A DNA stretch of 64,000 bases from Streptococcus mitis (GTDB lineage Bacteria > Bacillota > Bacilli > Lactobacillales > Streptococcaceae), in contig NZ_CAMHZD010000005.1 of the NCBI RefSeq assembly GCF_946190065.1, forward strand, positions 55,518 to 119,517, written 5' to 3'. Each line of letters begins with the position of its first letter. Position 1 is the first letter of the stretch. Under the pieces are notes generated by a model. It was given only the letters and a program-made list of their open reading frames with translations, ran no database searches and was not told where the DNA came from. Made by a program: the position numbers and the translations under genes. Below, piece after piece: positions 7,824-17,275 of the stretch.

Positions 7824-8532
7824 GGAACGTGTCCTCAAACTACCAGTTCTGGAAATTTTCGGCCCAACCTTTCAAGGCGAAGGCCGTGCAATCGGGCAGA
7901 AAACCATGTTTGTCCGCACTGCTGGTTGCGACTACCACTGCGACTGGTGCGATTCTGCCTTTACTTGGGATGGCTCTGAAAAGCCAACTCGTATGACTGC
8001 TGACGAGGTCATTGCTGCCTTGGATAAATTGGGGAGCTACGACTATGTAACCCTATCTGGGGGCAATCCTGCTATCCTAGCAGCCAATATGGCTGAACTG
8101 GTCACCAAGCTCAAGGAACGCGGTGTCACTCTGGCTGTTGAAACTCAAGGCTCTCGCTGGCAAAATTGGTTGAAAGATATCGACCAGGTCACTCTCAGTC
8201 CCAAACCTCCTTCATCCAAGATGGAAGTCAACTTCGAAACCTTGGACTTTATCGTTTCCCAACTGGATCCAGACAAGGTCACCTTTAAAATCCCTGTCTT
8301 TGATGATGCAGATTTAGCTTTTGCTAAAGGCATACAAGAACGCTACCAACCAGATGTTCTTTTCTTATCTGCAGGAAATCCTGAGCCCAAGGTCACAGGC
8401 AATATTATCCAAGACCAACTGGACCGTCTCAAAGAACTCTGGGAACGCATCGCTGCTGACGATAGCTGGGGCAATGTCCGCGTCCTTCCTCAACTCCATA
8501 CCCTCCTCTACGATAACAAACGTGGTGTTTAA
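7816..8532 (+). CDS. queE: 7-carboxy-7-deazaguanine synthase (radical SAM)
   Basis: A 238-residue radical SAM enzyme converting carboxytetrahydropterin to 7-carboxy-7-deazaguanine. The cluster motif is CDYHCDWC (C-x3-C-x2-C), preceded by GPTFQGEGRAIG, which is typical of QueE. Third gene of the queuosine precursor operon. Confidence 0.95.
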   Translation: MTRERVLKLPVLEIFGPTFQGEGRAIGQKTMFVRTAGCDYHCDWCDSAFTWDGSEKPTRMTADEVIAALDKLGSYDYVTLSGGNPAILAANMAELVTKLKERGVTLAVETQGSRWQNWLKDIDQVTLSPKPPSSKMEVNFETLDFIVSQLDPDKVTFKIPVFDDADLAFAKGIQERYQPDVLFLSAGNPEPKVTGNIIQDQLDRLKELWERIAADDSWGNVRVLPQLHTLLYDNKRGV

Positions 8533-8550
8533 GATTAGAAAGAAAAAATC

Positions 8551-9042
8551 ATGTCACAACAAGAAGAAATGAAAAACCTCAGCCTACTGGGCAACAAAGA
8601 AACCAACTACATTTTCGAATATCAACCAGAAGTCCTGGAATCCTTTGACAATCGTCATGTGGAAAATGACTATTTTATCAAATTTAACTGCCCTGAATTT
8701 ACCTCACTTTGCCCAATTACCGCTCAGCCAGACTTTGCGACCATTTATATTTCCTACATTCCTGACAAGTTCTGTGTCGAGTCAAAATCCCTCAAACTCT
8801 ACCTCTTTAGTTACCGAAATCATGGAGATTTCCACGAAAACTGTATCAACACCATCGGGAAAGACTTGGTTAACTTGCTAAACCCTCGCTATTTAGAGGT
8901 TTGGGGAAAATTTACACCTCGCGGTGGCATCTCAATTGACCCCTACTACAACTACGGTAAGCCTGGAACTAAGTATGAAGGCTTGGCAGAACAACGCCTC
9001 TTCCAACACGACCTTTATCCAGAGAAGATTGACAACCGTTAA
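8551..9042 (+). CDS. queF: NADPH-dependent preQ0 reductase
   Basis: A 163-residue unimodular QueF reducing preQ0 to preQ1. The catalytic cysteine is in [13 protein letters not shown] and the QueF motif is [16 protein letters not shown]. The start at 8551 lies 18 bases after queE and its ribosome site is weak, but the length matches the family. Last gene before the terminator. Confidence 0.95.
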   Translation: MSQQEEMKNLSLLGNKETNYIFEYQPEVLESFDNRHVENDYFIKFNCPEFTSLCPITAQPDFATIYISYIPDKFCVESKSLKLYLFSYRNHGDFHENCINTIGKDLVNLLNPRYLEVWGKFTPRGGISIDPYYNYGKPGTKYEGLAEQRLFQHDLYPEKIDNR

Positions 9043-9096
9043 ACTCAAACGAAAAAGCCCTGTTCCTCGAGATGAGGAGCAAGGCTTTTTGAGTTT
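9041..9096. terminator. Bidirectional terminator between queF and the aquaporin gene
   Basis: AAACTCAAA...AAAAAGCC pairs with GGCTTTTTGAGTTT and encloses TTCCTC/GAGGAG. T-runs on both strands serve the convergent genes. Confidence 0.85.
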
Positions 9097-9099
9097 CAA

Positions 9100-9768
9100 T
9101 TATTCTTCTGTTCCAAGGAAGTTTTTCGCAACGAGGGCTGCAAGAACTCCACCAGCGATTGGTGCAAGGATGAAAATCCAAACTTGTTGAAGGGCTGCAC
9201 CACCTACCAAAACAGCTGGTGCCAAGCTACGGGCTGGATTTACTGAAAGCCCAGTAATATTCAAGCCCACAAGAATCATCGCCATCAAGGACAAACCGAT
9301 TACCAAACCAGCTATCGCGCCATTTCCCTTGCTTTCTGAAGTCACTGTCATGATAACCACAACAAACAAGAAGGTTGCAATGACTTCAAACAAGAAACCT
9401 CCAAATACAGTGACACCGTTTGCCAAGGCATTTTCACCAAGACTAGCAGTTGACATCCCTGAGTTAGCCAAGAGGAAGAAGACAGCGCCAGAAGCAATAA
9501 AAGCTCCAACAACCTGACCAAGGATGTAGTTGACAAGGTCTTTTGATGACAAACGTTTGTTTACAAACATAGCGATCGAAACAGCTGGGTTCAAGTGAGC
9601 CCCTGAAACAGTTCCGATTGAGTAGGCTGCAACCACGATGGCTAAACCAAAGGCAAAGGCGATTCCAAGGTGACCAAGGCCATCAAGACCATTTCCAAAA
9701 ACAACAGCTCCTGTTCCGACGAACACAAGCATGAACGTACCGATTAACTCAGCGACAAATTTTTTCAT
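9100..9768 (-). CDS. Aquaporin / glycerol facilitator family channel
   Basis: A 222-residue MIP-family protein with six membrane helices and two half-helix motifs, LNPAVS (about residue 60) and VNPARS (about residue 176). The VNPARS form without the GlpF-specific Asp suggests a water-type (AqpZ-like) channel; relatives in pneumococcus have been linked to peroxide movement. AAAGGAG lies upstream of the start. It is a single gene sharing a terminator with queF. Confidence 0.9.
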   Translation of the reverse strand: MKKFVAELIGTFMLVFVGTGAVVFGNGLDGLGHLGIAFAFGLAIVVAAYSIGTVSGAHLNPAVSIAMFVNKRLSSKDLVNYILGQVVGAFIASGAVFFLLANSGMSTASLGENALANGVTVFGGFLFEVIATFLFVVVIMTVTSESKGNGAIAGLVIGLSLMAMILVGLNITGLSVNPARSLAPAVLVGGAALQQVWIFILAPIAGGVLAALVAKNFLGTEE

Positions 9769-9879
9769 TTTCTTTCTCCTTTTTTCAAAAACTAGATACT
9801 AGTCTATCAAAAGAAGGAAAGGGGTTCAAGAAAATTGATTGGAAATTTTCTTGAAAATCATGAAATAACTCACTTGTTC

Positions 9880-10671
9880 TTAGTATTGAAAAGACTGGAT
9901 AGCTTCTTTCAAGTCATCTTGTAAACTATTTCTCTGGTCAAGTTGGACATAGACTTCCAACAGACAGGATCTAAAGTTGGAAAATTTGTAAAAATCTTCC
10001 CTTTCTTCTATCAGAAAATCAACTGTTTTTATCCAAGAAGCTACTTGCTCTTGTTCCAACTTCCCTTGTAAAATCGGTTCATAAAGTACTCTGGCTAAAC
10101 GCCAATCCTCATCATCTGTAAAACGAAAGGGAATTCCTTTAAATAATTGACCAAGTATGTCAAATACTTCATGAATTTTGTTTTTAGGAAAGCCTGAATG
10201 ACAAACTACCTCTGTCAGTAAATCGGCTCCATGTGCAAAAGCGTGAACCCAACCATACTGACTTGAAAAACTTGTTGTATCCTTTTCTTTTGAAAGATAG
10301 TACAAACCTTGATGTAAAAGGACATTGCGAATTTCTGCTTTTAATCCCTGATAAAAACCCGATTGCTGGTTGGCATCCGCAGACAAGAGATTTGCATAAA
10401 CAAGTGCCCTAAAAGAACGTTCAAGTGTTGGCAGGTCTACCATATCAATCTCTTTATCTAGTCCTCCATCAGCTGAGACCACCTCAGCAATGAACTGAAA
10501 TTGTTCCTGTGTAAATAACCCTTCCTGAATCCCTCTAGCAAAGCTTGTAAAAACAAGGTCGTCGCGAATTTCTGGAGAAGGATCTCCCAAATGGTCAAGT
10601 AACCACTGGATTTCTTCCTCATGATAACTTGGTTTTTCTTCTGCTATTTTTCTAAGTAACTTTTGATACAT
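9880..10671 (-). CDS. DUF2785-like protein
   Basis: A 263-residue, mostly helical soluble protein (MYQKLLRKIAEEKPSYHEEE..., GDPSPEIRDDLVFTSFARGI, GWVHAFAHGADLL) resembling DUF2785; function unknown. The start at 10671 has GAGG 8 bases upstream. A frame extending to 10719 would run into the preceding regulator gene and is rejected. It lies 11 bases after the HxlR gene and is probably co-transcribed with it. Confidence 0.75.
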   Translation of the reverse strand: MYQKLLRKIAEEKPSYHEEEIQWLLDHLGDPSPEIRDDLVFTSFARGIQEGLFTQEQFQFIAEVVSADGGLDKEIDMVDLPTLERSFRALVYANLLSADANQQSGFYQGLKAEIRNVLLHQGLYYLSKEKDTTSFSSQYGWVHAFAHGADLLTEVVCHSGFPKNKIHEVFDILGQLFKGIPFRFTDDEDWRLARVLYEPILQGKLEQEQVASWIKTVDFLIEEREDFYKFSNFRSCLLEVYVQLDQRNSLQDDLKEAIQSFQY

Positions 10672-10682
10672 GGTCAATACCT

Positions 10683-11015
10683 CTACATTTCTAGCAACTT
10701 GATATAATCTAGACCCCATTTCTCGACAGCATCTAAAACAACTCTGAATTCCTGCCCCATTTCGGTTAAGCTGTACTCAACTCGTGGTGGAACTTCGGCA
10801 TAGACCTTTCGTTGAACAATCTTATCCTTTTCTAATTGACGGAGATGACGGGTCAAAATAGTTTGAGTAATCCCAGGCAATAATCTCTGCAATTCTTTAA
10901 ATCGTTTGGTACCCGTACTCAACTGATAAATGATTACCAGTGCCCATTTCCCCGTTAAAACCCTCTGCGTTGTCGCAAATGGACAAATACCATACTCACT
11001 CACTTTATTTGTCAT
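10683..11015 (-). CDS. HxlR-family transcriptional regulator
   Basis: A 110-residue winged-helix regulator. The family pattern is CPFATTQRVLTGKWALVIIYQL, then KRFKELQRLLPGITQTILTRHLRQLE and a wing ending in VEYSLTEMGQEF. The N-terminal cysteine at about residue 11 is the sensing position in many HxlR proteins reacting to electrophiles or oxidants. It is divergent from a SnoaL-like gene, with an inverted repeat between them. Confidence 0.92.
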   Translation of the reverse strand: MTNKVSEYGICPFATTQRVLTGKWALVIIYQLSTGTKRFKELQRLLPGITQTILTRHLRQLEKDKIVQRKVYAEVPPRVEYSLTEMGQEFRVVLDAVEKWGLDYIKLLEM

Positions 11016-11055
11016 AAAATATCTTCTTTCTATTTTTTTAAAAAAATTTATCTTT

Positions 11056-11087
11056 TAGTATCAATAAAAGTACTACTTTTGATACTA
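11056..11087. promoter_or_regulatory. Candidate HxlR operator
   Basis: TAGTATCAA (11056-11064) and TTGATACTA (11079-11087) form a perfect 9-bp inverted repeat in the divergent intergenic region; GTAC lies at the centre. Confidence 0.6.
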
Positions 11088-11165
11088 GCTATCGAAAAAG
11101 TGTCTACTTGTATTTTTGTTTGTAACTGTTACAATTATATCATAAAAAAGAAATGGAGAATATAT

Positions 11166-11555
11166 ATGTCAACAAACTTAGAAATTTTCAATGCTTATAA
11201 CCAAGCTTTAATTGCTGGTGACTTTCCTGGTGTCTTTGAAACGATGGCAGACGATATTGTCTGGCATCAAACTGGTACTCATAGTATATCTGGTACAGTT
11301 GTTGGTAAGGACAAGCTAGGAACTCACCTGGCTACATTTGCTGAGAAAACTAATGGAACCTTTAAGGTGATAACAAATTGGGTTTCTGACAATAAGGATT
11401 TAATCGCAGCCAATGTTACTTTTCTTGGAACACGTGCTGATGGTACTGAACTCAATATGAACGGGATTGACCTCTTCCGCATTGAAGACGGAAAAATCAA
11501 AGAAGTTTGGCTCTTCTCTTCAGATCAAGCTGAAGAAGATAGCTTTTGGGGATAA
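11166..11555 (+). CDS. SnoaL / NTF2-like protein
   Basis: A 129-residue single-domain protein of the SnoaL-like fold (FNAYNQALIAGDFPGVFETMADDIVWHQTG..., IDLFRIEDGKIKEVWLF). Members are small cone-shaped enzymes or binding proteins and the substrate cannot be told. GGAG precedes the start at 11166; an earlier in-frame start lies in the promoter region. Divergent from an HxlR regulator, it is the likely regulated target. Confidence 0.85.
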   Translation: MSTNLEIFNAYNQALIAGDFPGVFETMADDIVWHQTGTHSISGTVVGKDKLGTHLATFAEKTNGTFKVITNWVSDNKDLIAANVTFLGTRADGTELNMNGIDLFRIEDGKIKEVWLFSSDQAEEDSFWG

Positions 11556-11628
11556 TTTAAGAGGCCAGGACAAAAAATTTTGATTTTAGGAATTCTTTAT
11601 TATAAATTTTTAAAATCGATAGATTAGA

Positions 11629-11687
11629 AAAAAAAGCGAACAAGACAGAATTCTGAGTGTCAGATAACTCGTTTTGTTCGCTTTTTA
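11629..11687. terminator. Bidirectional terminator
   Basis: AAAAAGCGAACAA and TTGTTCGCTTTTT form a long stem around a loop of about 28 bases, between the SnoaL-like gene and convergent pepF. Confidence 0.8.
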
Positions 11688-11724
11688 TATTTAAGGTTAG
11701 ACTTTTGTTCCAGACTCTTTTAAT

Positions 11725-13521
11725 TTATTCTCCCAACTGGGCACTGTAGGCGATAATCTGGTCAACCGTGTCTGACAAGAACTGGATGGTATCACGGAGT
11801 GGTTTATCTGTTGAAATATCAGCACCGATAATCATGGCTGACTCAAGTGGTGTCTTGCTACCACCTGATTTGAGGAGATTGAGCCAGTCTTCAGCTCCAG
11901 TTTCTGAGTTTTTAAGATGGAGGTAACCAGCTGTCGAGATCACAAGTCCAGCCGAGTAAGTGTAACTATACAAGCCCATGTAGTAGTGAGCTTGGCGCAT
12001 CCAAGTCAAAGCTGCATCGTCGTCGATTTCAATGGCATCTCCCCAGAAATCGGTCAAAACTTCCTTCATAATGCTGTTGAGTTTGCTTGCTCCGAAAGTT
12101 GCTCCTTCTTCAATCAATGTATACACTTTACGCTGGAAGGCTGCTTCCAAAAGGTGAGTGATAAAGTTATGGAAGTAGGTGTCTGTCAAGCGGTGAGCCA
12201 GAGCGAAGCGTTTTTGACGAGGGTCGTCAGATTGGTGCTCCAAGTAATCACTGAGAAGCAATTCATTGAAAGTTGACGGTGCTTCGACATAGTAAGTCGA
12301 CATGTGTGCATTAAAGTAGCTTTGATGATTATCTGAAAAGATGAATTGACCAGAATGCCCGATTTCATGAATCAAGGTATAGACATCACTCAAACGACCT
12401 GTCCAGCTCATGAGGACATAAGGGTGCACGCGATATGGGTCCGCTGCATAGCCACCAGAATCCTTGCCACTATTGGCAGCAAAGTCCACCCAGCGCTCTT
12501 CTTGATAGCGAGCAACTTCCTGACAATATTCTTGCCCCAAAGGTTCTACTGACTTCATGACCAAATCATAGGCGTCGTCAATGGTCACTTGAGGATTGAG
12601 GACACTATCCAAATCCAATTTCCAGTCTGCAAAGGTCATCTTTTCAAGACCATTCACCTTGGCAACATGCTTGAGGTATCTCTGAGCAACTGGCGCAAAG
12701 TCCTTCATGATGAGGTCAATCTGGCGATCAAACATGGCACGGTCCACTTCTTGCTCAGCCAGAAGATAATCAAAGACAGAGTCATAGCCCTTCATATCTG
12801 CCAAGAGTTTTTCAGACTTGACTTGGGCTAAATAAGCTGCGGCAGCCGTATTTTGGTGCTTACGAAGTCCTTCTGAGAAGGAACGGAAAGATTTCTCACG
12901 AACCTCAGCATCCTCGTGATTTTGGTAGAAATTCTCATAGGTCACAAAGCTGTTTTTGTAGGTCTTGCCATGGGCTTCAAAGTCGGCCATTTCAAAATCC
13001 CCAGCTCGCATCTTAGTATAAATATCCTGCGGACTGTAGAAAACTTCACCGAGATTGGTCAAGGCCTTCTCCACATCAGCTCCTAGATAGTGGGCTTTTT
13101 TGATTTTGGCCTGACGAATGGCCGCCGTCAAATGAGGTAATTCACCCAAACGGTTCAAGACTTCCTCATCAGCTTCCACCAAGGCATCGTCAAAAAAGGT
13201 CAAGGCTACACTGGCATCTGTTTCAAATTCCATCCCAGCTTGGGCAATGTTAGCAAATTCTTCATTGCTATAGTCTGTCGTCTGAGGCATAAAGCCATAG
13301 TTTCCAATATGGCTCATCTGAATGTAGATTTGTTCCAATTCCGCAAAGGCCTTTTCAAAATCCTCAAAAGTATGAAGATTGCCCTTGTAATCACGGCTAA
13401 ACTGGTTGATGTCTTCACGAGCCTTCTCGATTGCACGCAAGAAATCCTCACGGTCTTGGTATAGGGCTGTTAAATCCCAAAGTTCCTTCTCTGGAAATTC
13501 TGAACGGTGTTTTTGTTCCAT
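11725..13521 (-). CDS. pepF: Oligoendopeptidase F
   Basis: A 598-residue M3B zinc metallopeptidase that cuts oligopeptides in the cytoplasm. The active site HEIGH lies in YTLIHEIGHSGQF at about residues 386-398, with the downstream glutamate region VEAPSTFNELLL. Length is typical of PepF/PepB. It follows rsmE and prmA on the same strand with short gaps. Confidence 0.95.
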   Translation of the reverse strand: MEQKHRSEFPEKELWDLTALYQDREDFLRAIEKAREDINQFSRDYKGNLHTFEDFEKAFAELEQIYIQMSHIGNYGFMPQTTDYSNEEFANIAQAGMEFETDASVALTFFDDALVEADEEVLNRLGELPHLTAAIRQAKIKKAHYLGADVEKALTNLGEVFYSPQDIYTKMRAGDFEMADFEAHGKTYKNSFVTYENFYQNHEDAEVREKSFRSFSEGLRKHQNTAAAAYLAQVKSEKLLADMKGYDSVFDYLLAEQEVDRAMFDRQIDLIMKDFAPVAQRYLKHVAKVNGLEKMTFADWKLDLDSVLNPQVTIDDAYDLVMKSVEPLGQEYCQEVARYQEERWVDFAANSGKDSGGYAADPYRVHPYVLMSWTGRLSDVYTLIHEIGHSGQFIFSDNHQSYFNAHMSTYYVEAPSTFNELLLSDYLEHQSDDPRQKRFALAHRLTDTYFHNFITHLLEAAFQRKVYTLIEEGATFGASKLNSIMKEVLTDFWGDAIEIDDDAALTWMRQAHYYMGLYSYTYSAGLVISTAGYLHLKNSETGAEDWLNLLKSGGSKTPLESAMIIGADISTDKPLRDTIQFLSDTVDQIIAYSAQLGE

Positions 13522-13531
13522 TTTCTTCCTC

Positions 13532-14275
13532 TTATTTCTCTAATTCTAATAAAACACTAAGGGCTGATAAAGCATAAAGCGGCGCTGTTTCTGCTCGCAA
13601 AATACGAGGACCAAGTCCTGCCAAAACAGCTCCTTTGGCTTCAAAACTTTCGATTTCTGCAGGTGACAGACCACCTTCTGGACCAAAGATAAAGAGCAGT
13701 TTGGCTCCTTTTTCAAGACCAGCGACTGTTTGTAAGAGCGCAGCGGCTTCTCCCTCTTTTGCTGATTCTTCATAGGCCACTATGATAGAGTCAAACTGGT
13801 CAAACTGATCTAGAAAATCTGCTTTTTTCTCGAAAAGCTTGATACTTGGAACAACATTACGCTTACTTTGTTCTGCCGCTCCAAGGGCAATTTTTTCTAG
13901 TTTTTCAACCTTTTTGCCCAATTTCTTGCCATCCCACTTGGCGACCGACCAGTCGGCAGGAAAGGCCCAAATCTGGCTGGCACCCAGTTCGGTTACTTTT
14001 TGAGTGATAAACTCCAGCTTGTCCCCCTTGGGAAATCCAGATGCGATGGTCACTTGGACTGGCAGTTCCACATTATCAGCTAACTCTTCAACCAACTCAA
14101 ACTGACGGGCTTCCACATCCAGCACGCGCGCCAAGCGCTTGATACCATCATCAAAGACCAAAGTCACCTCATCACCTTCTTTCAAGCGCATGACTTGAAA
14201 CATATGCTTGCTGGTTTCCTTGTCCTCGATGGTAACAAGAGAGATAGCACGGCCTTTGACAAAATACTGTTGCAT
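13532..14275 (-). CDS. rsmE: 16S rRNA (uracil-1498-N3)-methyltransferase
   Basis: A 247-residue SPOUT methyltransferase with the C-terminal knot FIFGPEGGLSPAEIE and LGPRILRAETAPLYALSAL. The start at 14275 follows GGAGG; a TTG four codons upstream is the ribosome-site region itself. It starts one base after the prmA stop, so the two methyltransferases are probably coupled. Confidence 0.95.
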   Translation of the reverse strand: MQQYFVKGRAISLVTIEDKETSKHMFQVMRLKEGDEVTLVFDDGIKRLARVLDVEARQFELVEELADNVELPVQVTIASGFPKGDKLEFITQKVTELGASQIWAFPADWSVAKWDGKKLGKKVEKLEKIALGAAEQSKRNVVPSIKLFEKKADFLDQFDQFDSIIVAYEESAKEGEAAALLQTVAGLEKGAKLLFIFGPEGGLSPAEIESFEAKGAVLAGLGPRILRAETAPLYALSALSVLLELEK

Positions 14276-14276
14276 G

Positions 14277-15227
14277 CTAGCCTCCAATCACACCGGAAAT
14301 ATCCTTGGTTTTCTTAAAGACACAGGCATTCCATTCCCCTTGAATCATGTGGGTTTCAAGGAAAAATCCAGCTGACTCAGCCGACTCGCGCACCATATCC
14401 CACTTGTCCTTGATAATGCCACTCATGATCAGGTAGCCTTCGTCCTTAACCAAACGATAGGCATCGTCTGTCAGATGAATAAGGATATCCGCCAAGATAT
14501 TAGCTACAATGACATCTGACTCAATCTCAACTCCCTTAAGCAAGTCTCCTGCTGCTACATGGATGTTTTCCATGCCAGGGTTGAGCTCAATATTTTCCTG
14601 AGCGACACGAACTGCCACATCATCCAGGTCATAGGCGAAAATTTCCTTAGCACCAAGCAGCGAGCTAGCAATAGAGAGAACCCCTGAACCAGTCCCCACA
14701 TCTAGCACCGTTTCGCCACCACGAAGGACCTGTTCCAAGGCAAAGAGGCTCATCTTGGTCGTCGGATGGGTTCCTGTCCCAAAAGCCATACCTGGATCCA
14801 GCTTGATAATCTTTTCTCCCGCAGTCGCCTCATAGTCTGTCCAAGACGGCACGATGGTCAAGTCATGGGTGATGCGAGCTGGTTCATAATATTTCTTCCA
14901 GTTGTCTGCCCAGTCTTCCTCAGCCAAGGCAGTCGTCCCCATCTTGACCTCACCCAAATCCATAAAATCAGTTAGTTCCGCGAGACGAGCCTGCAAGTCT
15001 GCCTCAACCACTGCCACATCAACCGTATCAGGATAGTAGGCTGTCACTACGATTTCTTCTTGCTGCTCTACCTCTGGGAAAATCTCACCAAAACGATCCA
15101 CATTTCCCACATAGTCCATACTGTCTTCGATTGCAACACCTTGCGCTCCCAGCTCAATAAGGAGGTTAGAGACTAGCTCCTCTCCCTCACGCTTCACTGT
15201 AACTTTTAACTCTTGCCATGTTTCCAT
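14277..15227 (-). CDS. prmA: Ribosomal protein L11 methyltransferase
   Basis: A 316-residue SAM-dependent enzyme trimethylating L11. Motif I is [14 protein letters not shown] and motif [14 protein letters not shown]. The start METWQELK at 15227 has AAGGA upstream. The frame extends to 15296 without a better site, and that extension overlaps the preceding pseudogene. Confidence 0.95.
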   Translation of the reverse strand: METWQELKVTVKREGEELVSNLLIELGAQGVAIEDSMDYVGNVDRFGEIFPEVEQQEEIVVTAYYPDTVDVAVVEADLQARLAELTDFMDLGEVKMGTTALAEEDWADNWKKYYEPARITHDLTIVPSWTDYEATAGEKIIKLDPGMAFGTGTHPTTKMSLFALEQVLRGGETVLDVGTGSGVLSIASSLLGAKEIFAYDLDDVAVRVAQENIELNPGMENIHVAAGDLLKGVEIESDVIVANILADILIHLTDDAYRLVKDEGYLIMSGIIKDKWDMVRESAESAGFFLETHMIQGEWNACVFKKTKDISGVIGG

Positions 15228-15241
15228 AAATTTTTTCCTTA

Positions 15242-15759
15242 TCAATCTATTAATTCTTCTAATTCTTTTAAAGTTCTTCCATCCTGATCTTTCCAATCAG
15301 TTCGACCGTTCGTTTGCATACCCAGCAAAAAAGCTGCTGCATAAGAAGGGCTAGAAAAGAGTTGTTTTTCTTTTAACACTCCATCTTGAATGACCCGAGA
15401 AGCTATTAAATTCTGACGCATTTCTTTTAAACTTGCTGGAAGGTATGGAGAATCCTTTATTTCTACTTGACTTCCTTCTAAAACAACAAAACCTTCAGTT
15501 GTCCGTTCACAAGTTGCTTCTATTACTTTGTTAGATTTCTTAGTTTTACGCTTTAAATAAAGATAAGTTGAATGATTATCAGTCAGATCTTGACTAACTT
15601 TCTTTTTTGTTTCATTTCATCACGAGACTTCAAATCTCCCAATTGAATACGAGGTATTTTGTAAATCACTCCCGTCCAATTTGACAAAGTACATTTGATT
15701 TTTCCAGTTACTTCACCATCCATGAGAAACATATTGATATTTTTGCTACGCTTTGCCAT
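15242..15759 (-). pseudogene. Decayed GIY-YIG / DUF4357 protein gene
   Basis: The N-terminal part reads MAKRSKNINMFLMDGEVTGK, continues through LSNWTGVIYKIPRIQLGDLK, and stops after KLVKI. In another frame the downstream part reads EGFVVLEGSQ..., then [20 protein letters not shown] and [17 protein letters not shown], a DUF4357-like end. In intact relatives a GIY-YIG domain lies between these parts; here it has been deleted and the frame is broken. The start directly follows the Nudix gene stop. Confidence 0.75.
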
Positions 15760-16188
15760 TTATCGAACTTCCTCCAAATAATCCCTCACTCTATCTTGCA
15801 ACTGCGGAACTACTTGACTGGATGTCAAAAATTCCTCAATGTTCATCAGTCTATAGGCTTGCCCTTCATCTCCAAATACGATACTGTCAAACTGGTCCTG
15901 TGTCAACAAACCGACTAGAAAAACGGATTGTTTATCTGCAAAAAGCATACTTGGATAAACCTTACTCCATAGCAGACAATCCTCAGTCAGATGAATTCCC
16001 AGTTCTTCATAAACTTCACGCGCCGCGCACTCAAACGGACTTTCATCCCCCTCTCGTCCCCCACCTGGCAGTTCCCACATATTGGGCCAGGGAATGCTTG
16101 CCTTATCATCGCGTAAGATAGTCAAGAGCTTATCCCCACAAAACAAAGCAATCTTACAGCCTGTGAAATCAGAAATTTCTAGTTTCAT
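15760..16188 (-). CDS. Nudix hydrolase
   Basis: A 142-residue Nudix enzyme with a perfect Nudix box, GGREGDESPFECAAREVYEE followed by LGI, at about residues 42-64. These proteins cleave nucleoside diphosphate derivatives; the substrate is not predictable. The gene overlaps the upstream membrane protease gene by 20 bases. Confidence 0.92.
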   Translation of the reverse strand: MKLEISDFTGCKIALFCGDKLLTILRDDKASIPWPNMWELPGGGREGDESPFECAAREVYEELGIHLTEDCLLWSKVYPSMLFADKQSVFLVGLLTQDQFDSIVFGDEGQAYRLMNIEEFLTSSQVVPQLQDRVRDYLEEVR

Positions 16189-17257
16189 CTTCAGTTCCTT
16201 CTAACATTTCCTTTTCCAGCTCTGCTAACCAATTTTGATAATAGATTTTCTCATCCCGTAACATTCGGCTGCTATTCATTTTACGTCTAGCAATCTTCAT
16301 AGCCTTGTGAGTTTGAACTACATCTTTCCTTACCTTAAATTGATACCAAGCTTGAATGACCTGCATATCTGCTGTTTTTATAGATAAAAAGGATTTGACC
16401 CCTCGAATACTTGCATATTCTTCCGCTTTCTTATTATCTCCTTCCATCAGAGCAACTTGAAGAAGGTATAATTGAGAGCTAGTTTTAGACATTGGATTGT
16501 CTGTTTTCTCTAGCACAGACTGCAACTGTTGCTTTGCAAGCTCTATATTATCATCCAATATGAATACCAATCCCTGAAGAGTCTGAACACTTTCTGCAAA
16601 ACTCCCTCTCACATCCTCATCAACAGACATGATAAAGTCTTTCAAGTCATATTCTTGAGGAGCTAGCAAGGTCTGGGCAGAATGCCTCAACATCAGGTAG
16701 GCGTATTTCGTATTTTCAGGGTATTGTAGCAATTCCCAGATTTTTGCTCCATCGGTGATTCCGACTGGCAAAACGTTGTTTAAGAAGAAAGATAAATTTA
16801 GAAAAATCCAAGTGCCTGCAAAATACCAGCTTCTTGTCAAAAATCCAAAAAGTGTTGCCAATAATATCAAGCAAAGGTGAACTATCAAGCCACCTGAAAG
16901 CATTAAGATGATTCTTTGATCACTTTCATTCTCTTTTAAACCAATATACTGAGCACCAACATTTTTTATAACTGCTGTTCGACTAAGATGAAGCCTGCCT
17001 GACTTTTTGGTTAAAAGAAAGTTCCCTAATCCAAAAGCCACCAGACGATAGCCTGTCAAGTATCCACAAAAAGCATGACCCAGCTCATGAAGAATAAAGA
17101 TTACATACATGCTTAGAAGAGCGAAGGTATAACCAAAAGTAAAGGCTAAAAATGCGGAATACCCCAACTCTGCAAATGCGATGGTTCCACAAGCAAAAGC
17201 TAGCATAATAAGGACAAAAGCTAGCACATAAACCAAATAAGTCCCAATTTTTTTCAT
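16169..17257 (-). CDS. M50-type membrane zinc metalloprotease
   Basis: A 362-residue protein with an N-terminal membrane domain. The zinc motif HELGH lies in IFILHELGHAFCGYL at about residues 57-71, further helices run to about 180, and a cytoplasmic helical C-terminal half resembles repeat-type scaffolds. The NNVLPVGITDGAKIWELL segment places a second metal ligand (D) as in site-2 proteases. GGAG precedes the ATG at 17257. Substrate unknown. Confidence 0.82.
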   Translation of the reverse strand: MKKIGTYLVYVLAFVLIMLAFACGTIAFAELGYSAFLAFTFGYTFALLSMYVIFILHELGHAFCGYLTGYRLVAFGLGNFLLTKKSGRLHLSRTAVIKNVGAQYIGLKENESDQRIILMLSGGLIVHLCLILLATLFGFLTRSWYFAGTWIFLNLSFFLNNVLPVGITDGAKIWELLQYPENTKYAYLMLRHSAQTLLAPQEYDLKDFIMSVDEDVRGSFAESVQTLQGLVFILDDNIELAKQQLQSVLEKTDNPMSKTSSQLYLLQVALMEGDNKKAEEYASIRGVKSFLSIKTADMQVIQAWYQFKVRKDVVQTHKAMKIARRKMNSSRMLRDEKIYYQNWLAELEKEMLEGTEDETRNF

Positions 17258-17275
17258 AAAGTCTCCAACCAACCC

